A stretch of DNA of 64,000 nt. Origin: Leishmania mexicana MHOM/GT/2001/U1103 (lineage: Eukaryota; Euglenozoa; Kinetoplastea; Trypanosomatida; Trypanosomatidae). The position numbers and the translations under genes are program-made. The stretch covers positions 1,124,556 through 1,188,555 of the forward strand of contig NC_018337.1 of the NCBI RefSeq assembly GCF_000234665.1, written 5' to 3'. Shown in pieces: positions 11,226 through 20,193 of this stretch. The notes beneath the pieces were generated by a model, which did no database searches, had not been told where the DNA came from, and worked only from the letters and a program-made list of their open reading frames with translations. Numbering within the stretch: the stretch's first letter is position 1; each line of letters starts with the position of its first letter.

Positions 11226-11701
11226 GGAAGGGGAACACACCGCACAGTGCCTGGTGTCTCATCGTCTCGTGCCCCCTCCCTCCACCCCCCTCGTCACCAC
11301 CAACTCTCTGTGTGTGGTGGGGGGGGCCAGTCAGCACCCCTCCCCTCTCCTATTCCGCTGCCAATGCCGGTGGTGTGGGCCTGGATCGGCGTGGCGTTGG
11401 AGCGACCTGCGTCCGTGCGCGGGTGCATACCATGGGTATGGTGGGCACGAGTGCCAACGTGACTCGGGCGTGTCTCACCGGGTCCTGCCCACCTACTGGT
11501 GTGGACCCCGAGGTGCGGCGAGTGGGGATGCAGGAGGTGGCCACCGGCATGATGTGGGGGACGGCTGTGAGGCAGGGGCCGCACTCACACGGCTGTGTCG
11601 GCGCATGGCCCGAACGCGTGCCTGGTGATGCGCGGCACTGAGGGATTGGCCTGGTGGAGTGGAGTCTCAGTCATGTTGTATGGCAGAGATTGCACATCTT
11701 C
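11226..11701 (+). mobile_element. SIDER2-like short degenerate retroposon, copy 3
   Basis: Third near-identical copy in the same orientation, in the probable 3' UTR of the thioredoxin-like gene. The core runs from CACCGCACAGTGCC at 11238 to about 11672, then weaker similarity to the ACATCTT block at 11694-11700. Except for the G-run length and two bases near the 5' end it reads the same as copy 2. No coding capacity. Confidence 0.72.
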
Positions 11702-12218
11702 CGGAAGGAGATCAGAGCTTAGTCAAAATTCACCCACCACTTCTTCTGCGTCCCTGTATTTCGCTGCTAATACTAGGTGAAAATGAAATGTGCAGGAAGG
11801 GCTTGCATCTTTGAGGCAAAGGCCTTCTGCGCCCCTGTGCAGTCTTGGTTGTATCATGGAAGCTTGCCGTGCTGGAAGAGCAGGTAACTGCTGTACTGCG
11901 GCTCGGAAGACGGAATGCGAAGGCGCAGCGCTTTCTTCATGGAGGATCATCTTCCCTGTTTTGCACTTCTTCTCCTTGCATTCCTTTGCAAAAGTGCGCT
12001 CTCTCCCGTCTCCCATCATCTTCCGCTTACGTGTCACCATCTGGTTGTCTTCCGTACTTGGCAGTAGACCTGAGGACCATACAGAGGCTTCTTGAAAGGG
12101 TTTGTAGACCCCGTCTGCGTGTGGAGGCAAGAAAACGCGGTGTCTCACCTCTGTATGTGTGTGCCAGATCGACTAACCGCGAATAGTTTGCTCCCTCGTG
12201 GAGTCTCTTCTGCCCGTT
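11702..12218 (+). other. leader region of the next gene
   Basis: About 520 bases without a gene. A pyrimidine-rich stretch (about 12005-12060) ending in TTGGCAG near 12058-12064 is a plausible splice acceptor for the gene at 12219. Confidence 0.4.
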
Positions 12219-13103
12219 ATGAGTTCCACAACTGGTCAGGGGCGGCGGCCGGTGATCGCGTCTTACCGGTGCGAAGAGCGTGTCTTTCCCGAGCTCCCCG
12301 CGACACATCCCTTGTCGGTGCGGCGGCGTGAGGTGCAGCGCTTCCTGAAGGGTGACGGCACCCTTGGCCGCCGTGCGTGGAACCCTGCGACGAAGGACGA
12401 GCTGCATCCTTTTCCGCAGCCCGCCCTCAACCACACCACTACTTGCTACAATGGTGTCGACGTCGTTGCCACTCACTTCCCCGAGACAGTAAAGGGCACG
12501 GCGTTTCTGAAGATGCAGGAGACGGTGTTTCCGGCGGTGTGGACGCACAACCGCGACCGGGCCTGCGCCTCTACAAAGCGTCACACATATCGGTGTGAAG
12601 CGCTAGAGCGTCAGGAAGCTCCCCTTAGCTTTCTGGCTACTGTCATTCGCGAGGACAACAACCCCGAAAAGAGATGCCGTCAGGAGGGGTGGTGTGCGGG
12701 CACGACGCTGGAGGGGTTCCGCGGCAACCGCCACGCCCTTCCCGCCGCCGAGGGCGTGTTTGACGCCACGGCCCACCGTGAACTAAACAAGACGCTAACG
12801 GCAAGGCTGAGCGGCGGGTATGTGAAGCCGTACAACCGAGTAAAACAGCTGAACTCATCGCGCAAAACGCAAAAGGAGCTGCAGCAGAAGGCGGCTGCCG
12901 AGAGCCTCATCAGCCTCTACGCTTCTCAACCTGGTCCGGCAGCGTTCAAAATGAGCAACGCTGACGAGTGGTGGGACATCGATCCTGTCGCTGTGACAGG
13001 CGACATGATGAAGCGCATAGATGAGATTAAGGCAAATCCATACAGCACAATCTTTCGTAGCAATACCTTCGCGACCACACCACCCAGGCCACCGCATGTA
13101 TAA
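12219..13103 (+). CDS. conserved-looking hypothetical protein, 294 residues
   Basis: Soluble, basic protein without transmembrane segments, signal peptide or a domain I recognise. It is rich in Arg, Thr and Pro with scattered aromatic motifs (DEWWDIDPV near residue 247, NPYSTIFRSN near 275) and a proline-rich end. Such extended, aromatic-punctuated basic proteins are often structural flagellar components in trypanosomatids, but that is a guess from composition and neighbours only. Coding status is supported by strong third-position GC bias over the whole length. The start is the first ATG in frame; a GTG 21 bases upstream was not used. Confidence 0.75.
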   Translation: MSSTTGQGRRPVIASYRCEERVFPELPATHPLSVRRREVQRFLKGDGTLGRRAWNPATKDELHPFPQPALNHTTTCYNGVDVVATHFPETVKGTAFLKMQETVFPAVWTHNRDRACASTKRHTYRCEALERQEAPLSFLATVIREDNNPEKRCRQEGWCAGTTLEGFRGNRHALPAAEGVFDATAHRELNKTLTARLSGGYVKPYNRVKQLNSSRKTQKELQQKAAAESLISLYASQPGPAAFKMSNADEWWDIDPVAVTGDMMKRIDEIKANPYSTIFRSNTFATTPPRPPHV

Positions 13104-13913
13104 TAGAACAACCCAAACTTCTTTACGGCATGCGCCCGATTCCGAACCTTTTCTCACAGCTGTGACCTGCCACAGCACCAACGAGCCGCAACCGCGACAA
13201 CGACAACAAGAAGACGTGACGGGCTGCTGAACCCTGTCTTCACCCCGGTACATACATGTGTGTGTGTGCGTATGCGTGTATTCGTTCGCATGTGAATTTC
13301 TTTATGTATGTATGCATGTTCATCTCTTCTTGTTTTCGTGCGCCTGTGTGTGTGTGTGTGCACGTGTCTGACACCTCTTCCCCCCCCCCCCAAGGCGTTG
13401 CTCGCTCGAAGCGCAAACGTAAACGGGGGGGGGGAACGAAACGCAAAAAAAAGAAAAGAAAAAAAACGGTCCAGGAAGAGAGGTGAATAGTGGAGGAGCT
13501 GTAATGTCGAGGCAGTGACTGCCGAAAACTCTACGTGCGCCACTAGGGAATACCGCCGCTCATGCGGGTCTGCCGTGGGCACAACTATGGTATCTGCTTC
13601 TCTCCCACGCCTCGTTGCTGTCTTTCACGTGCTCGTCGATAAGCGTAAAAAAGAAAAGCACGCACCTCCTCACCCACTGCGGTGTCTTGTCGGGTGTGTT
13701 ATCTTTGAGCTTGAGGGGCTGGGAAAGGGTTTAGTCAGGTGCGATCAAAACCTGCAAGGGCGTTTGCACAGGCTCCATCTTTGTTGGTTACGGAGTTGTT
13801 CAGAGTATCACACGCGGCGTCTCGCGTCTTGTTCTACTCGTCTGCCCGTGTGCAAGCACACACACACACACACACACAGAAACACACGGTGGCACATACA
13901 ACATTTTCCTTCC
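13104..13913 (+). other. intergenic region with CA/TG microsatellites
   Basis: About 810 bases holding TG-rich tracts (13258-13365), homopolymer C and G runs near 13381 and 13426, and a CA dinucleotide run (13857-13879) just before the next gene. No separate gene seen. Confidence 0.5.
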
Positions 13914-15182
13914 ATGAATCGTGACCCGCAGAATGCGCTGCTGCTGGAGCAAACGGCGCAGAAGGCAAAGCGGCTGCTTCTCCAGCGTAGCCCGACCACA
14001 GTGAATGGCATTCGAAGCTTCAGCCGGTCTCTCGGGATCGCCGACGACCTCGGCAGCACGCAGGTGACCGCAGAGGAGCTGCGTCGCGCGCTTCAAGAGA
14101 ACAATGTTTCGCTAGAGGAGCACGAGATTCAAAACATCTTTACAGTACTGGACCGCAATGGTAAGGGCACGATTGACCCCACAGACTTCATTGCTGTCAT
14201 GTGCAACCACATCAGTCCGCTGCGCAAAGTGTGGCTGCGGCGTGTATGGCGAATATTTATCAAGGACCCTGACGATGGTTCGGTGCAGGTGTGCGAGCTG
14301 CAGCGGCAGTTTATAGCGGAGGGTCATCCAGCGGTCGTACGCCACGAGACAACCGCAGCGGAGGTGCGCAAGGAATTTGAATCGGCCTTCAACGAAAGCA
14401 CCAATCCAGATGGAAAGATAAGCGCTCAGGAGTTCGCGGAGTACTACGCTGGTATCTCAGCCTCCTGCAGCACCGATGAATCCTTCGTGGCCCTACTCCG
14501 TGGTGTGTGGCCGCTGCCCGGTGTTTCGCGCGACTTCTCCATCTCACTCGCGAAGGGCGAGGCGGAGTACCAAGGCTCCTATCACACGGAACAGAGTTTA
14601 GAAGAAAAGATGAATGTCGCCAGCCGCGAGGCAGCGCGATCGGCGTTGATGAGCATGATTCGTTGCGATCACGCACCGGCCGTTCTCAGTAGTGGCGCCG
14701 CAGCCCGAGCACTGTGCCTCTCTCTAGCGCAAGCTGACGAGGCGTGCTCGGGTTTCGTGAGCGAGGCTGTGTTTCTGGGTGCTCTGCAGACGCACCGTCT
14801 CTACGTACTGAACACGTCCGTGTTGGAATGCCTAGACACCAACGGAGATGGATATATCGACATCAAGTACTACGAGGAACTGTTACTGCCTTCGCCGTCT
14901 GCCGCGCGTCTCATGCTGCTGGCACGGCTGTGGTCGCGCTGCTTCGAGAACAAAGACGCGGCCTACCGCGTGCCAGTGCAAGATCTGCACCGAAAATACC
15001 ACGCCTCGAGTCCGGCAGACAAAGACGCGTTCCTTACCGCCTGGGATGTGAGAACGGCCGTCGGCGGCAAGGTTGAGCTGGAGGAACTGGTCCAGTGGTA
15101 TGTGCCGCAGAGTGCGGCGGTGCCGCGCGACAATGATTTCGAGGAGCTTCTGCACCGGCAGTGGGGAAAGTACGACGAGTAG
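13914..15182 (+). CDS. calcyphosin-like EF-hand protein
   Basis: 422-residue protein built of repeated EF-hand units. The clearest calcium loops are DRNGKGTIDPTD (residues 80-91) and DTNGDGYIDIKY (308-319). Weaker ones are DPDDGSVQVCEL (about 118-129) and a loop around NPDGKISAQEF (164-174). The first half resembles the calcyphosin/CAPSL family, calcium-binding proteins common in ciliated organisms; the second half looks like a further pair of hands, making it about twice the usual CAPSL length. It probably senses calcium in the cytosol or flagellum. The frame is open for another 133 codons upstream, but these translate as leader with a CA microsatellite, so the first good ATG (MNRDPQNALL) is used. 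Confidence 0.82.
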   Translation: MNRDPQNALLLEQTAQKAKRLLLQRSPTTVNGIRSFSRSLGIADDLGSTQVTAEELRRALQENNVSLEEHEIQNIFTVLDRNGKGTIDPTDFIAVMCNHISPLRKVWLRRVWRIFIKDPDDGSVQVCELQRQFIAEGHPAVVRHETTAAEVRKEFESAFNESTNPDGKISAQEFAEYYAGISASCSTDESFVALLRGVWPLPGVSRDFSISLAKGEAEYQGSYHTEQSLEEKMNVASREAARSALMSMIRCDHAPAVLSSGAAARALCLSLAQADEACSGFVSEAVFLGALQTHRLYVLNTSVLECLDTNGDGYIDIKYYEELLLPSPSAARLMLLARLWSRCFENKDAAYRVPVQDLHRKYHASSPADKDAFLTAWDVRTAVGGKVELEELVQWYVPQSAAVPRDNDFEELLHRQWGKYDE

Positions 15183-15981
15183 GAAACGTGCGCGTTGTGT
15201 ACACGGCTGGTCACATGGAGCCTTTATAGGCGCGTCTCGCTTCGCACCGTCGCTGCTTCCGTTGCTAGTGCTCGTATGTAAACCAAGCACTGGCCGCACT
15301 CCGCTTGCAACTAACCCTACTCCTCCTCGCGTTTACACCATCGGTGTTTTCTGCACGCCATGCCGTACGCAGTTGTGGATGCGTTCTTTTCTTTCTCTCT
15401 TTTTCGTCTGTGGTTGACATCATGTACAGTATCCGTCATTGGGCGCGCGCGGCGACGAGGGAGGGGGAAAAGTGCCCAAGGAGTAGAGACAAGGTGGTGC
15501 TTTGCTGTGCATGACAGACACGCCAGTGCCTCTTCCCCTTTCCCTCTTGCTTGTGTTCTTCTCCGTCTTGTGCGTGGGTGCGTTTACCCTTCCATAGAGA
15601 ACATATGCCCCAATTTCAGCGGGTTCGTAGACGACGCAGTGTGCGTGGTCTTTCAGGCGCGGAGGAAGTCCTGCGGTGCTTTCCCCCTCCCCTCCTTGCA
15701 GCCTTACTGCGAGCTCACCCGCCATATGTAGGTGTGTGCGGCTCCAGTCCATAGTGGCGGTTCGAGGAAGGAGAGCTTCAGCAGAGTTGAGGCGAAGTGG
15801 GCGCACCTTCCACACTGCCGCCCACATTCTCTTTTAATTCGGCTTTCCCTTTTTTTCTGCCTAATCGGCGTGACTGTTTGCCGCATTCGCCCCGTCCCCG
15901 CCCCCCTGCTTCCACACTCCACCGCTCGGCGGTCGCGCGACAGGATCTACGCGTTTCTGGTTCAAACGTCGTTGTGCAGCC
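15183..15981 (+). other. intergenic region, no gene seen
   Basis: About 800 bases of T/C-rich spacer with no coding signal, ending in the splice region described separately. Confidence 0.5.
15838..15943 (+). promoter_or_regulatory. probable spliced-leader acceptor region
   Basis: T/C-rich tract (GGCTTTCCCTTTTTTTCTGCC onward, then CCCGCCCCCCTGCTTCC) with first downstream AG at 15942-15943, 39 bases before the ATG at 15982. Confidence 0.5.
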
Positions 15982-16674
15982 ATGCTGGATATCATCATGG
16001 AGGGGCTCACTCAGCCCCCGCAGATTCCCTCGAACGGTGCTTACTCCCTCGGACTCTTGCTCGCCCTGTCAGCGGGACCACTTCCGCTGATCAGTGAGCA
16101 CATCATCGGCGCGTACCTTGCTCTCCAGCTCCTGTGGTGGCTGTTGCTGTGTATCCGTGCGGCACGCGCGGTCGGGTCGGAGTCGGCGCGTCGACAGCTC
16201 AAAGAGAGAGAGAAGGAGGCGTATCTGAAGTGGATGGACGGACTGCGCTTCAGTGTCGCCGAGCTCATCTGCCATCATTTCCTGCACTTCGAGTTCGGCG
16301 CACAAGTCTGCATGCTCTACTGTGGCACCGGGGCGCTCCGCACGGTGGCGAGGCCGTTGGTTTACGTGATACTTTGCCTGAGCGCTGGATCGGAGTGGGC
16401 CACCCGGTTAACCGGGTACAACCCCGCCTACCTTCTGGAAGCCATAGGCTGCGGCGACAGGACGGAGTTCGCAAGTGGTCCTGCGTGGAAGCAGCACGGG
16501 CAGACTAGTGGTGCGGGTGTCGAGGGGACATCGGCGCAGGTGCGGGTGTCGAGCTTAGCGCCGACGAAGAACGCAGATAGCGCGAAGAACAACAACAACC
16601 GCTGCACAGTGTTGGACGAGGGGCCGCACTTTAACCGCACCTCCCGGGGGTGCATGCTGACGTATACGGAGTGA
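15982..16674 (+). CDS. polytopic membrane protein of unknown function
   Basis: 230 residues. Hydrophobic helices are at about 20-37 (AYSLGLLLALSAGPLPLI), 41-60 (IIGAYLALQLLWWLLLCIRA) and 121-138 (TVARPLVYVILCLSAGSE), with a weaker one around 104-118. A charged amphipathic helix (residues 66-84) joins the second helix to the rest, and the last 70 residues are polar and Asn/Ser/Gly-rich, probably disordered. I do not recognise the family. A 16-bp perfect palindrome lies inside the coding sequence at 16402-16417. Coding is supported by sustained GC-rich third positions and by a good acceptor 39 bases upstream. Met6 is an alternative start. Confidence 0.72.
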   Translation: MLDIIMEGLTQPPQIPSNGAYSLGLLLALSAGPLPLISEHIIGAYLALQLLWWLLLCIRAARAVGSESARRQLKEREKEAYLKWMDGLRFSVAELICHHFLHFEFGAQVCMLYCGTGALRTVARPLVYVILCLSAGSEWATRLTGYNPAYLLEAIGCGDRTEFASGPAWKQHGQTSGAGVEGTSAQVRVSSLAPTKNADSAKNNNNRCTVLDEGPHFNRTSRGCMLTYTE

Positions 16675-17439
16675 CTGCCTCAGCCCCGCACAAAAGCTTA
16701 CACGCATATGCATAGAGGGGGATGCACTTGGCTGCACACGGGTGGTTGCGACTTACTGCTCTGGTATCGCACGTTCTGGACAAGGTCATGCTCGCGGCGG
16801 CCACGTGTAAAATTGGCCACCGTAAGTTAGAGAGACTTCCTGATTCAAGGAAGCGGCTCACGAGCATGACGCACGTAGGCGACGCGATTCCACATGCAGA
16901 CGTGTACGCGAGCCATCGTGCAAAATAGTTCGCGATGTCCGTCTCCCACGGCGTCGCCGCCAACGTGAGACAAAACGCCGAGTCCGCTATCCCTAGAGAC
17001 ACGTGCACCGCTACGTGCCGTCTCTCATACCTCGCACTGTGGGCGCGATTATGTGACACTTGCCTGGATCAGCCCTCGCCATGTTGATAAGCTGTTTTGT
17101 ACCACACGGCGGCTCACGTGTCTGACTCAACCACAGGGGTGCGCCAAACAAAATGAGCCATTCACGTTGCAGGGAATGAACAGAAAATGACACGCGCACA
17201 CGTATGGTCGTCATGGCCAACGCACTGACAGAAGGCCACGGCTACGTCTCTCATACTGTCCTTTGAGCGCCAGGCTCTGTGTCATCTCCTCCATACTCAA
17301 CCTTTCTTTCCCGAAATTCTTCGGCTGCCGTCCCTCTTTTGTGGCCATTGCTGCAGCTGGTGCACCCGCACACAAAGCTGCAAGCTGCCACTGTTTTCTC
17401 TTTCGCACAGGCAAACCGTTACGCTGCACACGTTGGCCG
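16675..17439 (+). other. intergenic region
   Basis: About 765 bases. The first half is less T-rich than most spacers and contains a 68-residue frame at 16722-16928 that I do not support as a gene. The second half becomes pyrimidine-rich and ends in the acceptor at 17409-17410. Confidence 0.45.
17389..17410 (+). promoter_or_regulatory. probable spliced-leader acceptor
   Basis: Textbook tract CTGTTTTCTCTTTCGCACAG ending at 17410, 29 bases before the ATG at 17440. It decides the start, because the longer frame beginning at a TTG at 17263 would be split by this site. Confidence 0.6.
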
Positions 17440-18015
17440 ATGTATAGCGAGGTGGAGCCAGTGTCGCTAGTCGACCAACAGTTTCCAGATGGCACCAATG
17501 ACGAAGAAGACGATCGCGTGCGACACAGTGAGTGCGTGAACATGAATGTGGTTGCCCTGCACGACATGCTGCGGCACTTGGGCTGCGCCGGTGATTGTGG
17601 CGGTCAAGGTGCTCAGAGCGCAAGCGGCGGCTTTACATCCTCGTCTGCGTCTTGCCTGCCACCTGAGATGGTGGACGCACTACTACACTACCTGGTGAGG
17701 CTGCAGGAAGACGTTCGTCAACTTGATGCCCGAGCGCAACTTCTTGATGAGCAGCGCGCGCGCGACACCAAAAAAGCGGAGCTGCTCAACGAGCGAACAG
17801 AGAGGCTGAAGGATGCAGTAGCCAGCATGTCTGCGAAGAGCTCGGCCGAAATGAAGGAGTTCCGAGATTACTTACAGCAGCATGCGAGCGCCAGTAAGCA
17901 GCGCCAACGTGAACTTGTGGACTTGACCCGCAAGCGCGAGAAGCTGGAGTTGGAGGTGAAGCGTACTCGAATGGAGATGGATCGACTCCGCAAGATAGCG
18001 AAACGCGTGCGGTGA
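17440..18015 (+). CDS. coiled-coil protein, SSX2IP/ADIP-like
   Basis: 191-residue protein. A short acidic N-terminus is followed by a segment HSECVNMNVVALHDMLRHLG (residues 29-48), a Gly/Ser-rich linker, and a long coiled coil from about residue 76 to the end, starting MVDALLHYLVRLQEDVRQL and finishing in a Lys/Arg-rich heptad region. The pattern 'short helix, linker, L-x-x-L-L-x-x-R then continuous coiled coil' resembles the N-terminal half of afadin- and alpha-actinin-binding protein (SSX2IP/ADIP), a centriolar-satellite and basal-body protein. Similarity is judged by eye and could be generic coiled coil. The start follows the acceptor at 17409-17410. Confidence 0.68.
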   Translation: MYSEVEPVSLVDQQFPDGTNDEEDDRVRHSECVNMNVVALHDMLRHLGCAGDCGGQGAQSASGGFTSSSASCLPPEMVDALLHYLVRLQEDVRQLDARAQLLDEQRARDTKKAELLNERTERLKDAVASMSAKSSAEMKEFRDYLQQHASASKQRQRELVDLTRKREKLELEVKRTRMEMDRLRKIAKRVR

Positions 18016-19161
18016 CGATGCCAGAGAGAGAGAGAGACCGTCGCCATGGAATCTTGAGAGAGGTGCGCGCGATGAGGCGGCGCCTGCGCTCCTCCGGTGC
18101 CTTACAGCACACCCGTCTACTCTTCGGCTTGAGTACTTCCCCCCTGCCCTTCTCCCACTTTTTCTGGTCGGACTAGTGTAGGCGACTATGTTTTGTGTTT
18201 GTTTGTTTCACCTACCTCTTCTTTCTTCTCGTCCTCGAGCGATGCTTGTTGCCTCTCTCTTCCACGAACGCATCTTACACCCTCTTCATGGGTTTTCCAC
18301 GGTGATGTACTTGGTCGTTGTTTGACAATGGGGCGCCGAAGGGAGGAAGGGCGTGAGATTTACTGCATCGCGCTTCGGAAGGACTGCTTTCAACTATTGT
18401 TCTTTATTATTTTTATTCAGGATACGCACCCCTGTGATGATCAACGACGCCTCGTCGCGTTTTCCAGCGCACGAATGACGCAGGCAGGTGGTATAGATGC
18501 ACGACAGCCTCATCTCTTGGCACTGTGAGGTTGTGAACTGGAGCAGATACATTAGATTTCTGGCGTGATTTTTTCTTTTCTTCACCTCGTGTAGATGCAT
18601 ATCTCTCTCAGTCTCGGAGGGCACTCGCTCACCGACCCACCTATGAGTGAACTGCACACCATCGTAGCGCTATGCCGACTAGGCGAACGTCTCACACAGC
18701 GCAATGGTGGTGATAGTAGCAACTGTCGCTGCCAAGATACGCACCCCAGCCTCTCTCTCTCGGGACTTTGGGCATACCCTCACCTGCCTCTCTGAAAGAG
18801 TGCGAAAACGGACGACGGGTGCTGCAAGATCGGAGGATGACTACGTTCTTCCAGCGACAGACTTGAATGACCGCGCTGGAAACGTTTGTTGCGCGTTCAT
18901 GAATGCCCTTGAACCTCGGTATCTTGTGTTGCTGCTGTTTTTTTTTCCTGCTATCCTCGCGTCAACCCATCACCGTCCGCGCTGCACTGGACCCCGAACA
19001 ACGTTAAAAATTCCAGTGCCTGTTTGACTGGGCGCAGCCATCGACCACGTTACACCTGACAGAGACACACACACACCCACACGGGCCCACCAGGGAAACA
19101 AAGAGGGAGAGAGAAACACGTCTTTACGTCTCTGTCTCTCCATCTCTTTCTGGACCTCACC
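18016..19161 (+). other. intergenic region, no gene seen
   Basis: About 1.15 kb of spacer; T-rich around 18170-18420 and 18930-18955, and CA-rich just before the next start. No frame with coding character. Confidence 0.5.
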
Positions 19162-20193
19162 ATGGCCACTTCTGCCTTAGACCCGCGCATGACTTTCCAT
19201 GCCCAGCAGCAGGATCCTGGCGCGCCGCAGCCGCGACAGCTGATCCTACGCTACTTTTACGAGAGCGGTACAGTGGAGCTGATGGAGGTGCCGAGCGGTC
19301 GACTGTATGTGAAGCGCACCGCCGTCGGCATACCTGCCTCTGCCTTCACGGTTGGCTCGGCGGTGATGCTATTTGGCAAGGCGACAACCATCACAGCGTT
19401 CGCGGACGAGGTGACACGGCAACTGTGCGCCCAATGCAGCGAGTCGACGACGGTGCTGATTGCCGAGGAGGCGTTCCCGTTACTGGGGCGCTACCTGGCG
19501 ATGCTGACGGAGGAGTGCTGCTTCACCATCACCGATGTGGAGATGGTCTGGGTGCAGGCAGAGACGGTTTCGACTTTTGATTTGCCAGAGCAGCTGGCGA
19601 ACACACGCATCGTCGTGGTGCTGTGCACTCGGAAGAAGGCGGTGGAGAAGGGCTTCGCCTTTGTGGAACGAGCCACCGGCACCTGCACTGCCAAAGACGC
19701 GGAACAAGCCGCCTTGTGGGGACAACTGGGCCAGCTCGCGAGAGCCAAGCCTCTGGCCGTATTCAACGGGGCAAACACCTCCGTTGTAGTGTTAAAGCCT
19801 CACCTGGTCAGCACTGGACGGGGTGGAAGTGCTTTCCAGCAACTGCTAGACGTTGGATTGGAGCCCACTGCACTCACGACAGTGACGATGACCAGCGCGG
19901 CCGCTTGGGAGCTCATGGAGCCGTACCGCGGCGTACTGCCCAACCTGGAGGGCACCGTCAGCAGCTTCATAGGCACGAACTGGGTACTGCAGCTCGCCTC
20001 ACTGGACGAAACGGTGGATGTAGTGGACACTGTGCGGACCATCTGCGGCCCCTACGACACGGTCGTCGCCAAGAAACTCTACCCGAAGTCGATTCGCGCG
20101 TGCTACGGGGATAGTGAGACCAACAACGCGGTGCACTGCTGCGATCTTCCCGGTGACGGGCCCATCTACACGAAATTTTTCTTCCAAGGGTAA
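19162..20193 (+). CDS. NME7: NME7-like protein (DM10 plus nucleoside diphosphate kinase domains)
   Basis: 343 residues. An N-terminal DM10 domain (about residues 25-90: LILRYFYESGTVELMEV, then LYVKRTA) is followed by two NDPK-like units. The first (about 97-175) keeps only the opening strand-helix pattern (TVLIAEEAFPLLGRYL, FTITDVEMVWV) and has no active-site histidine motif. The second (about 207-341) is recognisable to the end, with NAVHCCDLPGDG containing the equivalent of the catalytic histidine at His325 and a final KFFF as in animal NME7. NME7 proteins sit in axonemal doublet microtubules and at the gamma-tubulin ring complex. The combination DM10-NDPK-NDPK is diagnostic, so the family call is strong; kinase activity is uncertain. 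ATG follows CTCACC. Confidence 0.88.
   Translation: MATSALDPRMTFHAQQQDPGAPQPRQLILRYFYESGTVELMEVPSGRLYVKRTAVGIPASAFTVGSAVMLFGKATTITAFADEVTRQLCAQCSESTTVLIAEEAFPLLGRYLAMLTEECCFTITDVEMVWVQAETVSTFDLPEQLANTRIVVVLCTRKKAVEKGFAFVERATGTCTAKDAEQAALWGQLGQLARAKPLAVFNGANTSVVVLKPHLVSTGRGGSAFQQLLDVGLEPTALTTVTMTSAAAWELMEPYRGVLPNLEGTVSSFIGTNWVLQLASLDETVDVVDTVRTICGPYDTVVAKKLYPKSIRACYGDSETNNAVHCCDLPGDGPIYTKFFFQG

Noticed and set aside
16631..17059. 142-residue frame on - strand and 68-residue frame on + strand (16722-16928)
   Set aside because: Mutually overlapping, without domain or codon bias, in a short spacer between well-placed genes.
18609..18627. Short sequence CTCAGTCTCGGAGGG also present near 38099
   Set aside because: Only about 16 bases shared, with unrelated flanks; one copy is inside a coding sequence. 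Treated as coincidence.
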